Notes: generated by a model not told the origin, from the sequence alone. Counted from the first letter of the stretch, positions 50,308-59,771 are shown. The stretch: DNA of 64,000 nucleotides from Lachnospiraceae bacterium UBA3689 (GCA_002371465.1 DFIU01000006.1:40172-104171), one strand, 5' to 3'. A program made the numbers and translations.

Positions 50308-51033
50308 TTGGATACGCAAGCAGAAATCCTTCAGCAAAGGATCAGGATCAAGGCATCGGATACGGACCTTCATCAGCACCTTAAGATGAGCGTCTTGACG
50401 CGCTTTTTACAGGAAATATCGATCGCCCACACCGAAGCGCTCGGCTGCACGAAGGACCAAACACTGGACAAGGGACTGCTCTGGGTCGTAAGCCGGGTGC
50501 GCTTTCAGCTGACCCGCCCCATCTTATACGATGAAACCATAGAGCTTCAAAGCTGGCCGGGCAGGACCCGGCACGTCCTCTTTCCGCGCTACTATCGGAT
50601 TTTGGATGCGGATGGAAAGCCCATCCTGACAGGCTCCTCCATCTGGATGCTGATCGACCATAAGAGGCGGTCCTTTATCTTCCCGGATCGTTTTGGCATT
50701 GCCATACCGGGTTATGAGGACGGGTCTGAACCGGACCTGCCGGAAGAACTGCCGACCTTTGAAGCCCAAACTAAAAGCAGGCGAAGGGCGGTCTTCAGCG
50801 ACCTCGATTTAAACGGTCATGTCAACAACACCCGCTATCTGGACTGGGTCGATGACCTCCACTTAAGTTCCTGGCACCTGAGCCATCAGCCGCGCGATCT
50901 GCAGATCAACTTCCGCAGGGAGATTCTGCCGGAGGAGGAGACGGTCATCCGCTTTCGTGAACAGGAGGACAGCCTTTTAGCCGAAGGAGTTACCTCCGGC
51001 AGGGTCTCATTTTCCCTCAAAATGGTCTTTTAA
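50308..51033 (+). CDS. Acyl-ACP thioesterase (FatA/FatB-like)
   Basis: The protein has 241 residues with two hotdog domains, the layout of bacterial acyl-ACP thioesterases. The N-terminal one has 'DTDLHQHLKMSVLTRFLQE' (18-36), 'KGLLWVVSRVRFQLTRP', and the C-terminal one has 'DLDLNGHVNNTRYLDWV' near 169-185, which contains the catalytic Asn/His region. It would release a free fatty acid from ACP. The start is TTG with only a weak AGGA upstream, perhaps translated by coupling. Its stop shares the palindrome TTAA with the stop of the convergent YitT-like gene. Confidence 0.92.
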   Translation: MDTQAEILQQRIRIKASDTDLHQHLKMSVLTRFLQEISIAHTEALGCTKDQTLDKGLLWVVSRVRFQLTRPILYDETIELQSWPGRTRHVLFPRYYRILDADGKPILTGSSIWMLIDHKRRSFIFPDRFGIAIPGYEDGSEPDLPEELPTFEAQTKSRRRAVFSDLDLNGHVNNTRYLDWVDDLHLSSWHLSHQPRDLQINFRREILPEEETVIRFREQEDSLLAEGVTSGRVSFSLKMVF

Positions 51034-51683
51034 GCCTGCTCATCAAAGGGAATGTTGGCGCGGCCGTGGACCTTGGCCCTGCCGTAGCGAAGAGGCCGGG
51101 CAACCGTGCGGTTGAAGAACTCAATCAGCGGTCCCATAAAGAAGGCGGTGATCACGGTCCCGGCGCCGACCCTGGCGCCCAGCAAAAAGCCAATCAGGGT
51201 GCAGATCACATCGGTCGTAATCCGGACAAAGCGGAAGGGCCAGGTTTTTTTTTCGGAAATGGTCAGGGCAATCGCGTCATAAGTCGAGACGCCCAGGTCC
51301 CCGGTGAAGTAAAGAGCCGATCCAAAGCAGATGACGACGATCGCGACCAGCAAAAAGGCGATCCGGACCCAGATGCCGGGCTTAGAGATCAGGCTCTTCC
51401 ACAGCCAGGAGGAGAACTCCACGACATACCCCAGTAGGAAGAGGTTGATGAAGGTCGCGATGCCGATCTTCTTTTTATCGAGGAAGAAATCGATGACGAG
51501 CAGGGCTAAGTTAAAGAGCATGTAAAAGGTCCCGAAACCGAGCGGGATATGCAGCTGCATCCCGTGGGACAGAACCTGGAAAGGGTCCATGCCGAACATG
51601 GAAAAGTTGAACATGCCGACGCTAAAGCCCGATACCAGAACTCCGAAGATAGTCATGCAGATCCTGCGTTGAAACTGACTCAT
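51030..51683 (-). CDS. YczE/YitT-family membrane protein
   Basis: The protein has 217 residues with five to six membrane segments and the family features 'GVLVSGFSVGMFNFSMFGMDPFQVLSHG' region (14-41) and 'GDLGVSTYDAIALTIS' near 128-143. Members are common in Bacillota and are sometimes called predicted exporters or regulators, but no function is proven. It is monocistronic and converges on the thioesterase gene, sharing 4 nt. Confidence 0.88.
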   Translation of the reverse strand: MSQFQRRICMTIFGVLVSGFSVGMFNFSMFGMDPFQVLSHGMQLHIPLGFGTFYMLFNLALLVIDFFLDKKKIGIATFINLFLLGYVVEFSSWLWKSLISKPGIWVRIAFLLVAIVVICFGSALYFTGDLGVSTYDAIALTISEKKTWPFRFVRITTDVICTLIGFLLGARVGAGTVITAFFMGPLIEFFNRTVARPLRYGRAKVHGRANIPFDEQA

Positions 51684-51770
51684 ACGCTTCCTCCTGTATG
51701 CCGGATGTATCCGGCTTTTATCCCTGAATCAAGAGGACATCCATCCTCTTTCAGTCCAAACAGAGTATCA

Positions 51771-51809
51771 AAAAGGTGCTGCTTTTGCAATAAAAAAGGC
51801 AGCACTTTT
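51771..51809 (-). terminator. Terminator after the alpha-galactosidase gene
   Basis: Arms 51771-51782 and 51799-51809 (TGCTGC/GCAGCA core with flanking A/T pairs and one bulge) are followed on the minus strand by five T. It lies 26 nt after the GH36 stop. Confidence 0.75.
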
Positions 51810-51834
51810 ATAAATTTATTTGACTTATTATGTT

Positions 51835-54018
51835 TTATCTCACGCGGTCAAAATGCCACTGGAAGGCGCGGTACTCTCCCATGCCGAAGGGAACCGGAAT
51901 CCCGATCTGCTGCAGGGCATTGGAGGGATAGAGCCTGCCGGTCTCTGTCTCCTTATAGATGGCGTCTTTGGGCAGGCCGGAGAAGCGGACATAGGTCGCC
52001 GGCATGTTGCAGTGATTTTCCAGCGTAACCGCGTTGACCAGCAGTTCATTTCCATCTTCAGAAATGAACTCCCAGGCTCCGACGGGGTCGGTGAAAGGAC
52101 TGCTGAGCCGGTAGTATTTGCCGCTGAAGATCAGGCGGGCGTATTGTTTGCGGACAGCCACCTGCCTGCGGATCTCCGCCTTCTCTTTGTCGGAGAGTTT
52201 GCCGGGATCAAGTTCATAGCCGAAGGTCCCGGACATAGCGACCGTTCCCCGGGTACCGAGCGGGGTCACCCTGCCGCTCTGCTCGTTGGGGACGGCGGAG
52301 ACGTGGGCTCCCATAGCCGAAATGGGATAGCCGAAGGAGGTTCCGTACTGGATTCGCAGCCGGTCGACCGCGTCGGTATTGTCCGAACACCAGATCTGGG
52401 GCGTGTAGTAGAGCATACCGGCGTCGAAGCGGCCGCCGCCCCCGCTGCAGCCCTCGATCAAAAGGTCCGGGTAGCGGGCAGTCAGCCGTTCCAGGAAATC
52501 ATAGAGTCCCAGGATATAGTCGTAGAGAACCGTGCCCTGGTCCCTGGCATTTTGTGAGTAGACATCGGAAATGCTGCGGTTGTAGTCCCATTTCAGATAG
52601 TCGATGCGGACCTGGTCCAGAACCTGACAGATCTGGTCAAAGATCGTGTCGACCACTTCCTTTCTGGAAAAATCCAGCACCAGCTGGTTGCGCGACCGGA
52701 TGGGCTTTCTGCCCGGCACGGTCAGCGCCCAGTCGGGATGGGCGCGGTAGAGATCGCTGTCCTCGCTGACCATTTCCGGCTCTACCCAGATACCAAAGAG
52801 CAGCCCCATATCGTGAATCTGGTCGACCAGGTTCTTCAGTTTGCCGCCCAGCTTGTCCTCATTGACGTACCAGTCTCCCAGACCGGAGTTGTCGTCATTT
52901 CGTTTGCCAAACCAGCCGTCGTCGAGGACAAACATATCCATGCCCAGATCCTTGGCGTCCCGCGCCAGTTTCAGCAGCTTTTCCCCTGTGAATTGAAAAT
53001 AACATGCCTCCCAGCTGTTCAGGAGAACCGGCCGGATCTGATCCTTGTAGCGGCCGCGGCAGACGTGGCTGCGGATGCAGCTCTGGAGGTTGTTGGAGAG
53101 CCGGCTTAAGCCCTCGGAGCTGTAGGTCATCATGACCTCCGGCGCATAGAAAACAGCGCCCGGCTCAAGAGGATAGGAGAACTGTTCCGCCATCAGCCCC
53201 ATCTGCCACCGGGTCTGGTTGTACTGGTCCTTGCCGACCATGCCGCGAAAACCGCCGCTGTAGACGAATTCCATCGCCCATGCCGACCCCTGGGTCTCCG
53301 TCGTCTGGGGATTGGTCAGGATCATGAGCGGGTTGTACTGGTGGGAGGAAGCCCCCCGCCGGCTCCCGATCAGCTGCACGCCATGTGAAACCTTGTTCCT
53401 TTGATAATTGCGTTCCATGCCGTGGCGGCCGTAAAAGCTGATGAGGTCGTAAGATCCTGTCAGGAAATCGAGACTGGCGCTGGCGATCTTGTCGATGTCA
53501 AAGGAGGCTCCCCCCTCATTTTTCACGGCGACGGCACGGGTGATGATATCATACTTAGGCAGGACGCCGTAGAGCAGGGAGACCTTCGCCCCCAGCCTTG
53601 TATCCTTTAAGACCACTTCCAGGGACTCCGCCTGGTCTTGGTCGGCGTAGACCGCCGGCAGACCCTTCAGCCCGTATTTTCCCTTGGAAATAAAATAGGA
53701 ATCGAACCTCAGGTCGCAGTCGAGTGCCCCATTGTTGTCCTTGACGACAAAGGCGGGGCTCCTGTAGTCGCCGCTGCCCAGATAAGGGAACTCCTGGGGC
53801 AGGGCGTCGTAGGAGTAGGTGCGGTCCTGCCCCGCGTCGTAGAGGTTGCCGGAAAAGCCCCGGTCCGCGAAAGTCAGCAGATAGTCCAGGCATCCCTCCG
53901 TCTTCCTTCCATAATAGAGGTGCAGCAGGACGCCGAATTTGTCGATCTTCATCTGATAGGTTGTATGCCGGGTATGAAGGGAAAAGGTCCTCTTCTCTTC
54001 ATCAAAGATGATAGCCAT
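51835..54018 (-). CDS. Alpha-galactosidase, GH36
   Basis: The protein has 727 residues, the usual length of GH36 group I enzymes. Catalytic motifs are 'YLKWDYNRSISD' (nucleophile Asp, near 470) and 'EGCSGGGGRFDAG' followed by 'IWCSDNTDAVDRL' (acid/base Asp). It has no signal peptide and so should act in the cytosol on raffinose-family sugars or melibiose; the galactose could enter the Leloir pathway encoded at 9-13 kb. The second ATG (54018) has AAGGAG seven bases upstream; the first (54024) is too close to it. A terminator-like hairpin sits directly upstream of the ribosome site. Confidence 0.95.
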   Translation of the reverse strand: MAIIFDEEKRTFSLHTRHTTYQMKIDKFGVLLHLYYGRKTEGCLDYLLTFADRGFSGNLYDAGQDRTYSYDALPQEFPYLGSGDYRSPAFVVKDNNGALDCDLRFDSYFISKGKYGLKGLPAVYADQDQAESLEVVLKDTRLGAKVSLLYGVLPKYDIITRAVAVKNEGGASFDIDKIASASLDFLTGSYDLISFYGRHGMERNYQRNKVSHGVQLIGSRRGASSHQYNPLMILTNPQTTETQGSAWAMEFVYSGGFRGMVGKDQYNQTRWQMGLMAEQFSYPLEPGAVFYAPEVMMTYSSEGLSRLSNNLQSCIRSHVCRGRYKDQIRPVLLNSWEACYFQFTGEKLLKLARDAKDLGMDMFVLDDGWFGKRNDDNSGLGDWYVNEDKLGGKLKNLVDQIHDMGLLFGIWVEPEMVSEDSDLYRAHPDWALTVPGRKPIRSRNQLVLDFSRKEVVDTIFDQICQVLDQVRIDYLKWDYNRSISDVYSQNARDQGTVLYDYILGLYDFLERLTARYPDLLIEGCSGGGGRFDAGMLYYTPQIWCSDNTDAVDRLRIQYGTSFGYPISAMGAHVSAVPNEQSGRVTPLGTRGTVAMSGTFGYELDPGKLSDKEKAEIRRQVAVRKQYARLIFSGKYYRLSSPFTDPVGAWEFISEDGNELLVNAVTLENHCNMPATYVRFSGLPKDAIYKETETGRLYPSNALQQIGIPVPFGMGEYRAFQWHFDRVR

Positions 54019-54033
54019 TTTCATGCTCCTTAT

Positions 54034-54079
54034 AAAAAATGAAATTCAGACTGCCGATCTTAGCGGCAATCCGAATTTC
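54034..54079 (-). terminator. Hairpin with T-run abutting the GH36 ribosome site
   Basis: A 16-nt stem with a few mismatches (54041-54056 and 54064-54079) and a 7-nt loop is followed on the minus strand by ATTTTTT. The GH36 AAGGAG begins 3 nt later. It may end the upstream surface-protein transcript or attenuate GH36 expression. Confidence 0.7.
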
Positions 54080-54157
54080 ATTTTACTGAATCCCCTATCT
54101 ATGCACAATGCGAAAAAGAGCCATGTTGCCCCATCTTTTTTGCAAATTCGGTCCTTC

Positions 54158-55579
54158 TTATTCCTTTTCTTCCTCCATCCGCCGCCGGATCTGGGCGCGC
54201 AGATATTTGGTCCGTGCCCGGCTCCTCGCCCGAGTCCTTCTTACGTAGACCAGGTAGAGGAGCATACCAGGTCCCAAAAGGATCAGGATGAGGAGGAGAA
54301 CCAGCCAGCCCAACCAGGAGGGCAGGCGGAAATTTTGAGCCTTCCCGACAGCGGCTCTCCAGGCTTTTCCCATCCCCGTTCCGATCCGCCTCATCGCCGC
54401 CTTGTTTCCGGTCACAAAAGCCGTGAAGAAGTTCCCGATGCCGCCAAAGAAATGGTTGAGCATGCGGATGGTCGGCGCCTCAATCGGTCGATCCAATGTT
54501 CCGGAACCAGATCCTCCCCAAGTCCCGCCCTGGGTCCGGGAACCTTCCTGTCCCCCTGCCCCGACCGGACCGTTTGCCGCAGCTTGACCTAAGGTTTCCG
54601 CCTCCGCCGCGGGAACAGATTCCGGCGAAGAGACCGCCGACTCTTCCGAAAGAGCATCCGAGATCTGGGGGATACGGGCGGTGTAAAAGCGCACCATACG
54701 GGCCCCGTCCTTCGAGATCAGGTTCATGGCGAGGAGGAAATTTCCATCGTCCAGCTCGCAAAAGCCCTCTCCCTCCGAGGTCTTAGCCCCCTTAAGGTCC
54801 AGTGTCATCCGGCCGGAATAGATCATGGACCGGCGGGATAAAGAGAAGACATCCATCCATTCTCCGATCCCCATTCCATAGGTGAGGGGGAGGTTGATCA
54901 CATAGTCCCCGGAGACCATAAGTCCCTGAAAGTTATTGCCCGGATCCGGATTGATGGGACCGAAATCGTCGATAATCTGAAAATTGGAATCCAGCAGCTT
55001 CATGCTGTACTGGCCGGCAGCGTCGGTCTGCATCACATACTGGTCCGTCTCCTCCTTATAGCCCAGCCCCAGGATGTTGTAGCTGCCGTCTCCGATCTGA
55101 ATCTTGCCGGCATAATCGAGCGTCTTGGGATTCATCATATAGACGCAGCCGGCGTTGTCCCCTGCCGTGTTGGTATAAAGGGCGACATAGACCAGCCCCG
55201 TTCTGGGATTGTAGGTCATGCAGTTGCCGTGTTCCCAGCTCCGGTTGCTGACCCGGTTGGCAAGGGAGTACTGCTTGACCGGGTTTCCATTTTCATCGGT
55301 GGAATTGCGGTAATAGGCGGATACCACGTCGTTGACCCGGTCGTCGTCCGCCACGTTGTCGATGGTAATGATGTAGTCCGGCGTCGCGCAGATCGACTGG
55401 ATAGTGCCGGTCCTATCCCCGGCAAATTCCATCTTCCAGTCAAGGGAATCAAAGGCGTGGTCCCCGGCGATCTCCGCGCTTGCCTTTTCCGGCAAAAAAA
55501 GAAGAGCGAAAAAAAGAGCCGCTGCCAGTATTCCCAGCAAACGCAGTCTCTTTTGCTTTCCTCTCCTCAGATCTTTCAT
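54158..55579 (-). CDS. Membrane-anchored extracellular protein, beta-propeller-like
   Basis: The protein has 473 residues. A signal peptide (about 1-36, ending 'EKASA') precedes a domain of about 280 residues with repeating beta-strand blocks ('TYNPRTGLVYVALYTNT', 'GLGYKEETDQYVMQTDAAG', 'GLMVSGDYVINLPLT') that suggest a propeller. A linker rich in G, S, A and E (about 318-365) follows, then a C-terminal membrane helix (about 424-446) and an Arg-rich cytosolic tail. It should sit on the outer face of the membrane. No catalytic motif is seen. I do not recognise a named family. The downstream neighbour is the GH36 gene. Confidence 0.82.
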   Translation of the reverse strand: MKDLRRGKQKRLRLLGILAAALFFALLFLPEKASAEIAGDHAFDSLDWKMEFAGDRTGTIQSICATPDYIITIDNVADDDRVNDVVSAYYRNSTDENGNPVKQYSLANRVSNRSWEHGNCMTYNPRTGLVYVALYTNTAGDNAGCVYMMNPKTLDYAGKIQIGDGSYNILGLGYKEETDQYVMQTDAAGQYSMKLLDSNFQIIDDFGPINPDPGNNFQGLMVSGDYVINLPLTYGMGIGEWMDVFSLSRRSMIYSGRMTLDLKGAKTSEGEGFCELDDGNFLLAMNLISKDGARMVRFYTARIPQISDALSEESAVSSPESVPAAEAETLGQAAANGPVGAGGQEGSRTQGGTWGGSGSGTLDRPIEAPTIRMLNHFFGGIGNFFTAFVTGNKAAMRRIGTGMGKAWRAAVGKAQNFRLPSWLGWLVLLLILILLGPGMLLYLVYVRRTRARSRARTKYLRAQIRRRMEEEKE

Positions 55580-55962
55580 CGCCTTATCCTTTCACAAAGT
55601 CGTTTTATTATACCATGTTTTGCCCTTTTGCCAAAATCAGGAGGAAGCTCTCCATTCCGCTTCAATGTCCTTCTCTCTCCTTCCTATTGGAAATCAATAT
55701 GATAAGTGTGCTTTCCCATCAAAAATAAAATGCCCTCCCTTTAGCCTGCGAAGCGATTAAAGTTATCAATTGTGCCCAGAGGCTGAAGCTACTGACCAGA
55801 GATAAGAACATTGCCGGGCTCCAGCAATTCCAGGGGAATTGTCTCAACCTCTAAAATATGGTTTAATAGTCCTAATCATCAAAAAAGGATTTCGTGTGAA
55901 AGAAAGCAGCTGCTTTCCTCACACTTTATGCCGCCGGCAAGGGCGGCAGAATGGAGATTACC
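55580..55962. other. Leader region of pepF with two hairpins
   Basis: No gene is present. Two inverted repeats lie close to pepF on the plus strand: 55894-55924 (GTGTGA and TCACAC at the base, GAAAGCAG/CTGCTTTC in the stem) and 55929-55948 (TGCCGCC/GGCGGCA). They occupy the leader just before the translation start and could affect initiation. No known riboswitch is recognised. Confidence 0.5.
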
Positions 55963-57765
55963 ATGAATGCATTAAAAAATAGAAACGAGATGGATCCCCG
56001 CTACACCTGGGATCTGACCAGCATTTATAAAAGCGACCAGGAATGGGCAAAAGCGTTGGACACGCTCGACGACAAAGTCGCCGCTGCCGCTGCCTTTCAG
56101 GGAAAGTTAAAGGACGCGGACCGGATCCTGGCATTTTTTAAGGCGGAGACCGATCTGGACCTGCTCCTGAGCGATCTTTTTGAATACGCCTCCCTCCGCC
56201 ACAACGAGGACAACGGAGCGGACGCGGCTCAGAAAATGTACGCCAAGATCTACTCCCTCTATGTCAACGCTGTCTCCGCGACCGCTTTCGCAGAGCCAGA
56301 GATTCTCTCTCTGCCGGAGGAGACTCTGAAGGAGCTGACCCGGGACGACCGGCTCAAGGATTACCGGGTCACCTTAACCCGTCTCCTTGATCAAAAGCCC
56401 CATACCTTAAGCGCCGAGCAGGAGACCCTGCTTGCCTCCTTCGGGGAAGCCTTCGCCGCTCCCCGGGATATCGCCGACGCCCTCCAGGACGTGGATCTGA
56501 CCTTTAGTCCCGTCAAGGACCAGGAAGGTACGGATCGGGAAGTGACCGGATCCAACTATATTTTGCTTCAGTCCAGCGACGACCGCACCTTAAGGAAACA
56601 TGCCTTTGCCAGCTACTACGAGGGCTACCGGTCCCATATCAATACCTTTGCCGCCGCCTATTCCGGCAGCGTAAAGGCAGCTGCAGCATCCGCCAAAGTG
56701 CGCCACTATAAGGGCAGCCGCGCCATGTCCATGGCAGGCGAACGGGTCCCGGAAGAGGTCTATGACAACCTGATCGATACTGTCCGCAGAAATATGCCCG
56801 CTATGTACCGGTATGTGAAATTGAGAAAGCGGCTGCTCGGCATCGACCAGCTCCACTACTACGATCTCTATGCTCCCCTGGTCAAAGGCAACAGCAAGCC
56901 CTACACCTACGAGGAGGCTCAGCAGATGGTCCTTGATACGGTCGCTCCCTTCGGACCTGCCTATACCGATATCGTCAGGCGGGCATTTTCCGAGCGCTGG
57001 ATCGACGTCTACCCCAACAAGGGCAAGAGCGGCGGAGCCTATTCCTCCGGCACCTACCGGTCCAATCCTTTTATCCTGACCAACTTCACGGGGACTCTGG
57101 ATTCGGTTTCCACCATTGCCCATGAAATGGGTCACTCCATGCACACCTGGTTCAGCAACCACAACCAGCCGCCCCAGTATGCCGACTATACCCTCTTTGT
57201 CGCGGAAGTCGCTTCCACGGTCAATGAGAACCTGTTGGTAGAGCGGCTTCTTGGGCATGCGAAAGATCCCAGGGAGAAGCTGACCTACCTGAACCAGTAC
57301 CTGGAAGCCTTTAAGGGAACCGTCTACCGCCAGACCATGTTTGCGGAATTTGAGCGACGCGCCCACCAGCTGGCTGAGCAGGGGGAGGCGCTCAACGCGA
57401 CCGCTTTAAACGGCATTTATCAGAAATTGATTACAGACTATTTCGGACCGGACCTGGTCATCGACGAGGAAGTGCAGTACGAATGGGCGAGAATTCCCCA
57501 TTTCTACCGCCCCTTCTACGTCTACAAATACGCGACCAGCTATTCGGCAGCCGTCGCCATCTCGGAGGCCATCCGGTTGGAGGGAGAGCCAGCGGTTAAG
57601 CGCTACCTGGAATTCCTGTCCCTGGGAGGCAGCCAGGACCCCATCGACGAGCTTCGCCACGCAGGGGTTGACCTGACGACTGCCGCTCCGATCGACGCGG
57701 CGCTTAAAAAATTCGACCGGGTCATCGCAGAGGCGGAAGCCGCAGCAGCCGAATTAGGATTATAA
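55963..57765 (+). CDS. pepF: Oligoendopeptidase F
   Basis: The protein has 600 residues of the M3B family. The zinc motif is 'IAHEMGHSMHTW' (HExxH near 389-393), with the third ligand in the following 'EVASTVNENLL' (Glu). It hydrolyses peptides of roughly 7-17 residues in the cytosol. The ATG at 55963 is preferred to 55951 because GGAG lies six bases before it. It is monocistronic. Confidence 0.96.
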   Translation: MNALKNRNEMDPRYTWDLTSIYKSDQEWAKALDTLDDKVAAAAAFQGKLKDADRILAFFKAETDLDLLLSDLFEYASLRHNEDNGADAAQKMYAKIYSLYVNAVSATAFAEPEILSLPEETLKELTRDDRLKDYRVTLTRLLDQKPHTLSAEQETLLASFGEAFAAPRDIADALQDVDLTFSPVKDQEGTDREVTGSNYILLQSSDDRTLRKHAFASYYEGYRSHINTFAAAYSGSVKAAAASAKVRHYKGSRAMSMAGERVPEEVYDNLIDTVRRNMPAMYRYVKLRKRLLGIDQLHYYDLYAPLVKGNSKPYTYEEAQQMVLDTVAPFGPAYTDIVRRAFSERWIDVYPNKGKSGGAYSSGTYRSNPFILTNFTGTLDSVSTIAHEMGHSMHTWFSNHNQPPQYADYTLFVAEVASTVNENLLVERLLGHAKDPREKLTYLNQYLEAFKGTVYRQTMFAEFERRAHQLAEQGEALNATALNGIYQKLITDYFGPDLVIDEEVQYEWARIPHFYRPFYVYKYATSYSAAVAISEAIRLEGEPAVKRYLEFLSLGGSQDPIDELRHAGVDLTTAAPIDAALKKFDRVIAEAEAAAAELGL

Positions 57766-57919
57766 GGAAGACAGGCAAATCAGAACTTGCTGCTTTTAAG
57801 CTTTTATCATGGCTGGGTAGTTTGTTCAACATCAGATCTGCCTTTGCCATGACCAGTACAATTTAAGCTAAGCAATATATAGAAAGTACAGGGAAATAGA
57901 AATAATAAGAGGATAGGTT

Positions 57920-58426
57920 ATGGAATATTGGGATATCTATGATGAGAATAAACAGTTGACCGGCAGGGTCATGGAACGGAATCAGTGGATCTTAAGGGAC
58001 GATGAGTACCACCTGACGGTTCTGGGCGTCATCATGAGACCCGACCACCGCTTCCTGATCACCCGCCGGGTCATGACCAAGGCCTGGGCGGCAGGCTGGT
58101 GGGAAGTCCCGGGCGGCGGGGCGCAGGCGGGGGAAAGCTCCCGTCAGGCAGTCAACCGGGAAGTTTTAGAGGAGACCGGCATCGACGTCTCCGACATCGA
58201 GCCTTCCCGCATCTATACCTACTCTCGCGAAAATCCGGGGCAGGGGGACAACTACTTTGTCGACGTCTACCGTTTTGAAACGGATTTTAAGAAGGAGGAC
58301 CTCCATTTCCAGGGATCTGAAATCCTGGACTGGAAATTAGCCACAGCCGACGAGATCAAAGCCCTCGCCGACGAGGGCATTTTCCTTCACTATGACAGCA
58401 TCCGGACCATCTTTGAAGCGAACTGA
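57920..58426 (+). CDS. NUDIX hydrolase
   Basis: The protein has 168 residues with a complete Nudix box: 'GGGAQAGESSRQAVNREVLEETGID' region (57-81), matching Gx5Ex7REUxEExGU. The N-terminus ('EYWDIYDENKQLTGRVMERNQW' region) resembles the isopentenyl-diphosphate isomerase-like/YfcD group of NUDIX proteins, whose substrates are mostly unknown. The start ATG has AGGATAGG upstream. It stands alone, convergent with the gshA-like gene. Confidence 0.92.
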   Translation: MEYWDIYDENKQLTGRVMERNQWILRDDEYHLTVLGVIMRPDHRFLITRRVMTKAWAAGWWEVPGGGAQAGESSRQAVNREVLEETGIDVSDIEPSRIYTYSRENPGQGDNYFVDVYRFETDFKKEDLHFQGSEILDWKLATADEIKALADEGIFLHYDSIRTIFEAN

Positions 58427-58457
58427 TCCGATCTGTCTTTGATCTAAGCGGCCTTCT

Positions 58458-59714
58458 TCAATTCAAATCGGACAAACCTTTTAGCTGGGCAGCTTCTGCC
58501 CAGCTTTTTGTCTGGGCAAGACCGCATTTTACATAGTCAGCTCCAAACCGGTCCAGGATCTGCTCCGCGTACCGCTTCTTAGGATCGAGCAGTTTTTCCC
58601 GCTGATAGTCCACCGCCTCGGTCCTGCCCAGACAGGCATCCATGTCATCAAGAAAGGCAAGGGCTGTCGCTGCCAAAGGTTTCTGGGTCCCATCCAGGGC
58701 GTAGACCCGGACCTTTTCCAGAGGAAAATGAGACGCCCGCTTCATGTTGCGGATCGCCTGCCTCTGCTGCCAGAAGGAGAGGTCCAGCTTGGGCAGAGAG
58801 GTCAGATAGGTCAGAAATTCGACCAAAAATTCCACATCCATCTCATGGATGCCCGCCTCAAAGAGGGGATTGACATCGATCATGCGAAGTTCGATATGGT
58901 TGACCCCCTTCCGCAGCCGCTCCAGGGAATTAGCGCCTGCCGGCTTGAGCCGGACCGGGTAGTAAAGTTCCGCCGCAGAGTGGAGGATTCCGTCCCTCAC
59001 ATAGTAATTCATCGTATCGATGAAGGAGTCAATGTCGGTAAAATCAAGATAGGGCTCAAAGGAGTTCCAGTAGCCGTTTTCACTGCACCGAAGAGACGCC
59101 CGGGGTCCGGCCACCGTCTCCCCCAGATTTCCCGGTTCCGCATAGGAACTGTCCAAGAGGGGGCTGGAAGCCGTCAGTGCCACGATAAGCCAGGAATAGG
59201 CCAGCACCTTCTCCGCCAGGTTCAGGTAGATCTGGTCGGGATAGGTCTCTTCCGCCTTCAGATAGCGGATAAACGATTCCGGATAGGAATAATTGAAATG
59301 AATTCCGCACAGGCTCTCCAGCTTTCTGCCGTATTTTTGAGCCAGATATTTCCGGTAAACGGTCTTGTCCGCCCGCTCACCTCGAAATTTTGCGATATGG
59401 ATCTCACTCTCATCATTTAAATAGGGCGGGTTGCTGAAGGGCCAGAGATATTCCGCTTCCGGCAGGTCCGCAAGGAGGCGGATCGCCGCTTTGCGGTAAG
59501 ATAGAATCTCCGCCACGACGTCGTGCGAATTGTGGCTGACGCCGGTAATCATTTCCAACTGACTTTCACAAAAATCGCGGTCCATGTGGGGATCGCTGCC
59601 AAACGGATGCGGCGTCGAAGCTAAAAATCCTTTCGACGTCACCCGCTGATTTTCCTCTTCCAGACCGAAGCCGCCCTCGTTCAGCATCGCGTCAAGCCAT
59701 TGTCTCATGTCCAT
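58458..59714 (-). CDS. gshA: Glutamate-cysteine ligase-like protein (GshA family)
   Basis: The protein has 418 residues: 'FGLEEENQRVT' near 17 (the Glu-rich metal/ATP site of the family), 'YGRKLESLCGIHFNYSYPE' near 128-146 (Cys/Glu-binding region) and 'NHIELRMIDVNPLFEAGI' near 283. It matches the ligase half of bifunctional GshAB of Gram-positive bacteria, but is shorter and has no ATP-grasp glutathione synthetase domain. The product would be gamma-glutamylcysteine or a related gamma-glutamyl compound. It follows the class II amidotransferase gene by 57 nt. The start is one of several close ATGs; 59714 has the best spacing to GAGG. Confidence 0.88.
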   Translation of the reverse strand: MDMRQWLDAMLNEGGFGLEEENQRVTSKGFLASTPHPFGSDPHMDRDFCESQLEMITGVSHNSHDVVAEILSYRKAAIRLLADLPEAEYLWPFSNPPYLNDESEIHIAKFRGERADKTVYRKYLAQKYGRKLESLCGIHFNYSYPESFIRYLKAEETYPDQIYLNLAEKVLAYSWLIVALTASSPLLDSSYAEPGNLGETVAGPRASLRCSENGYWNSFEPYLDFTDIDSFIDTMNYYVRDGILHSAAELYYPVRLKPAGANSLERLRKGVNHIELRMIDVNPLFEAGIHEMDVEFLVEFLTYLTSLPKLDLSFWQQRQAIRNMKRASHFPLEKVRVYALDGTQKPLAATALAFLDDMDACLGRTEAVDYQREKLLDPKKRYAEQILDRFGADYVKCGLAQTKSWAEAAQLKGLSDLN

Positions 59715-59771
59715 CATTTTTCCTCTGATTGTCAACTAACACACAGTCTGCAGGTTGCTTGCATGTTTATT

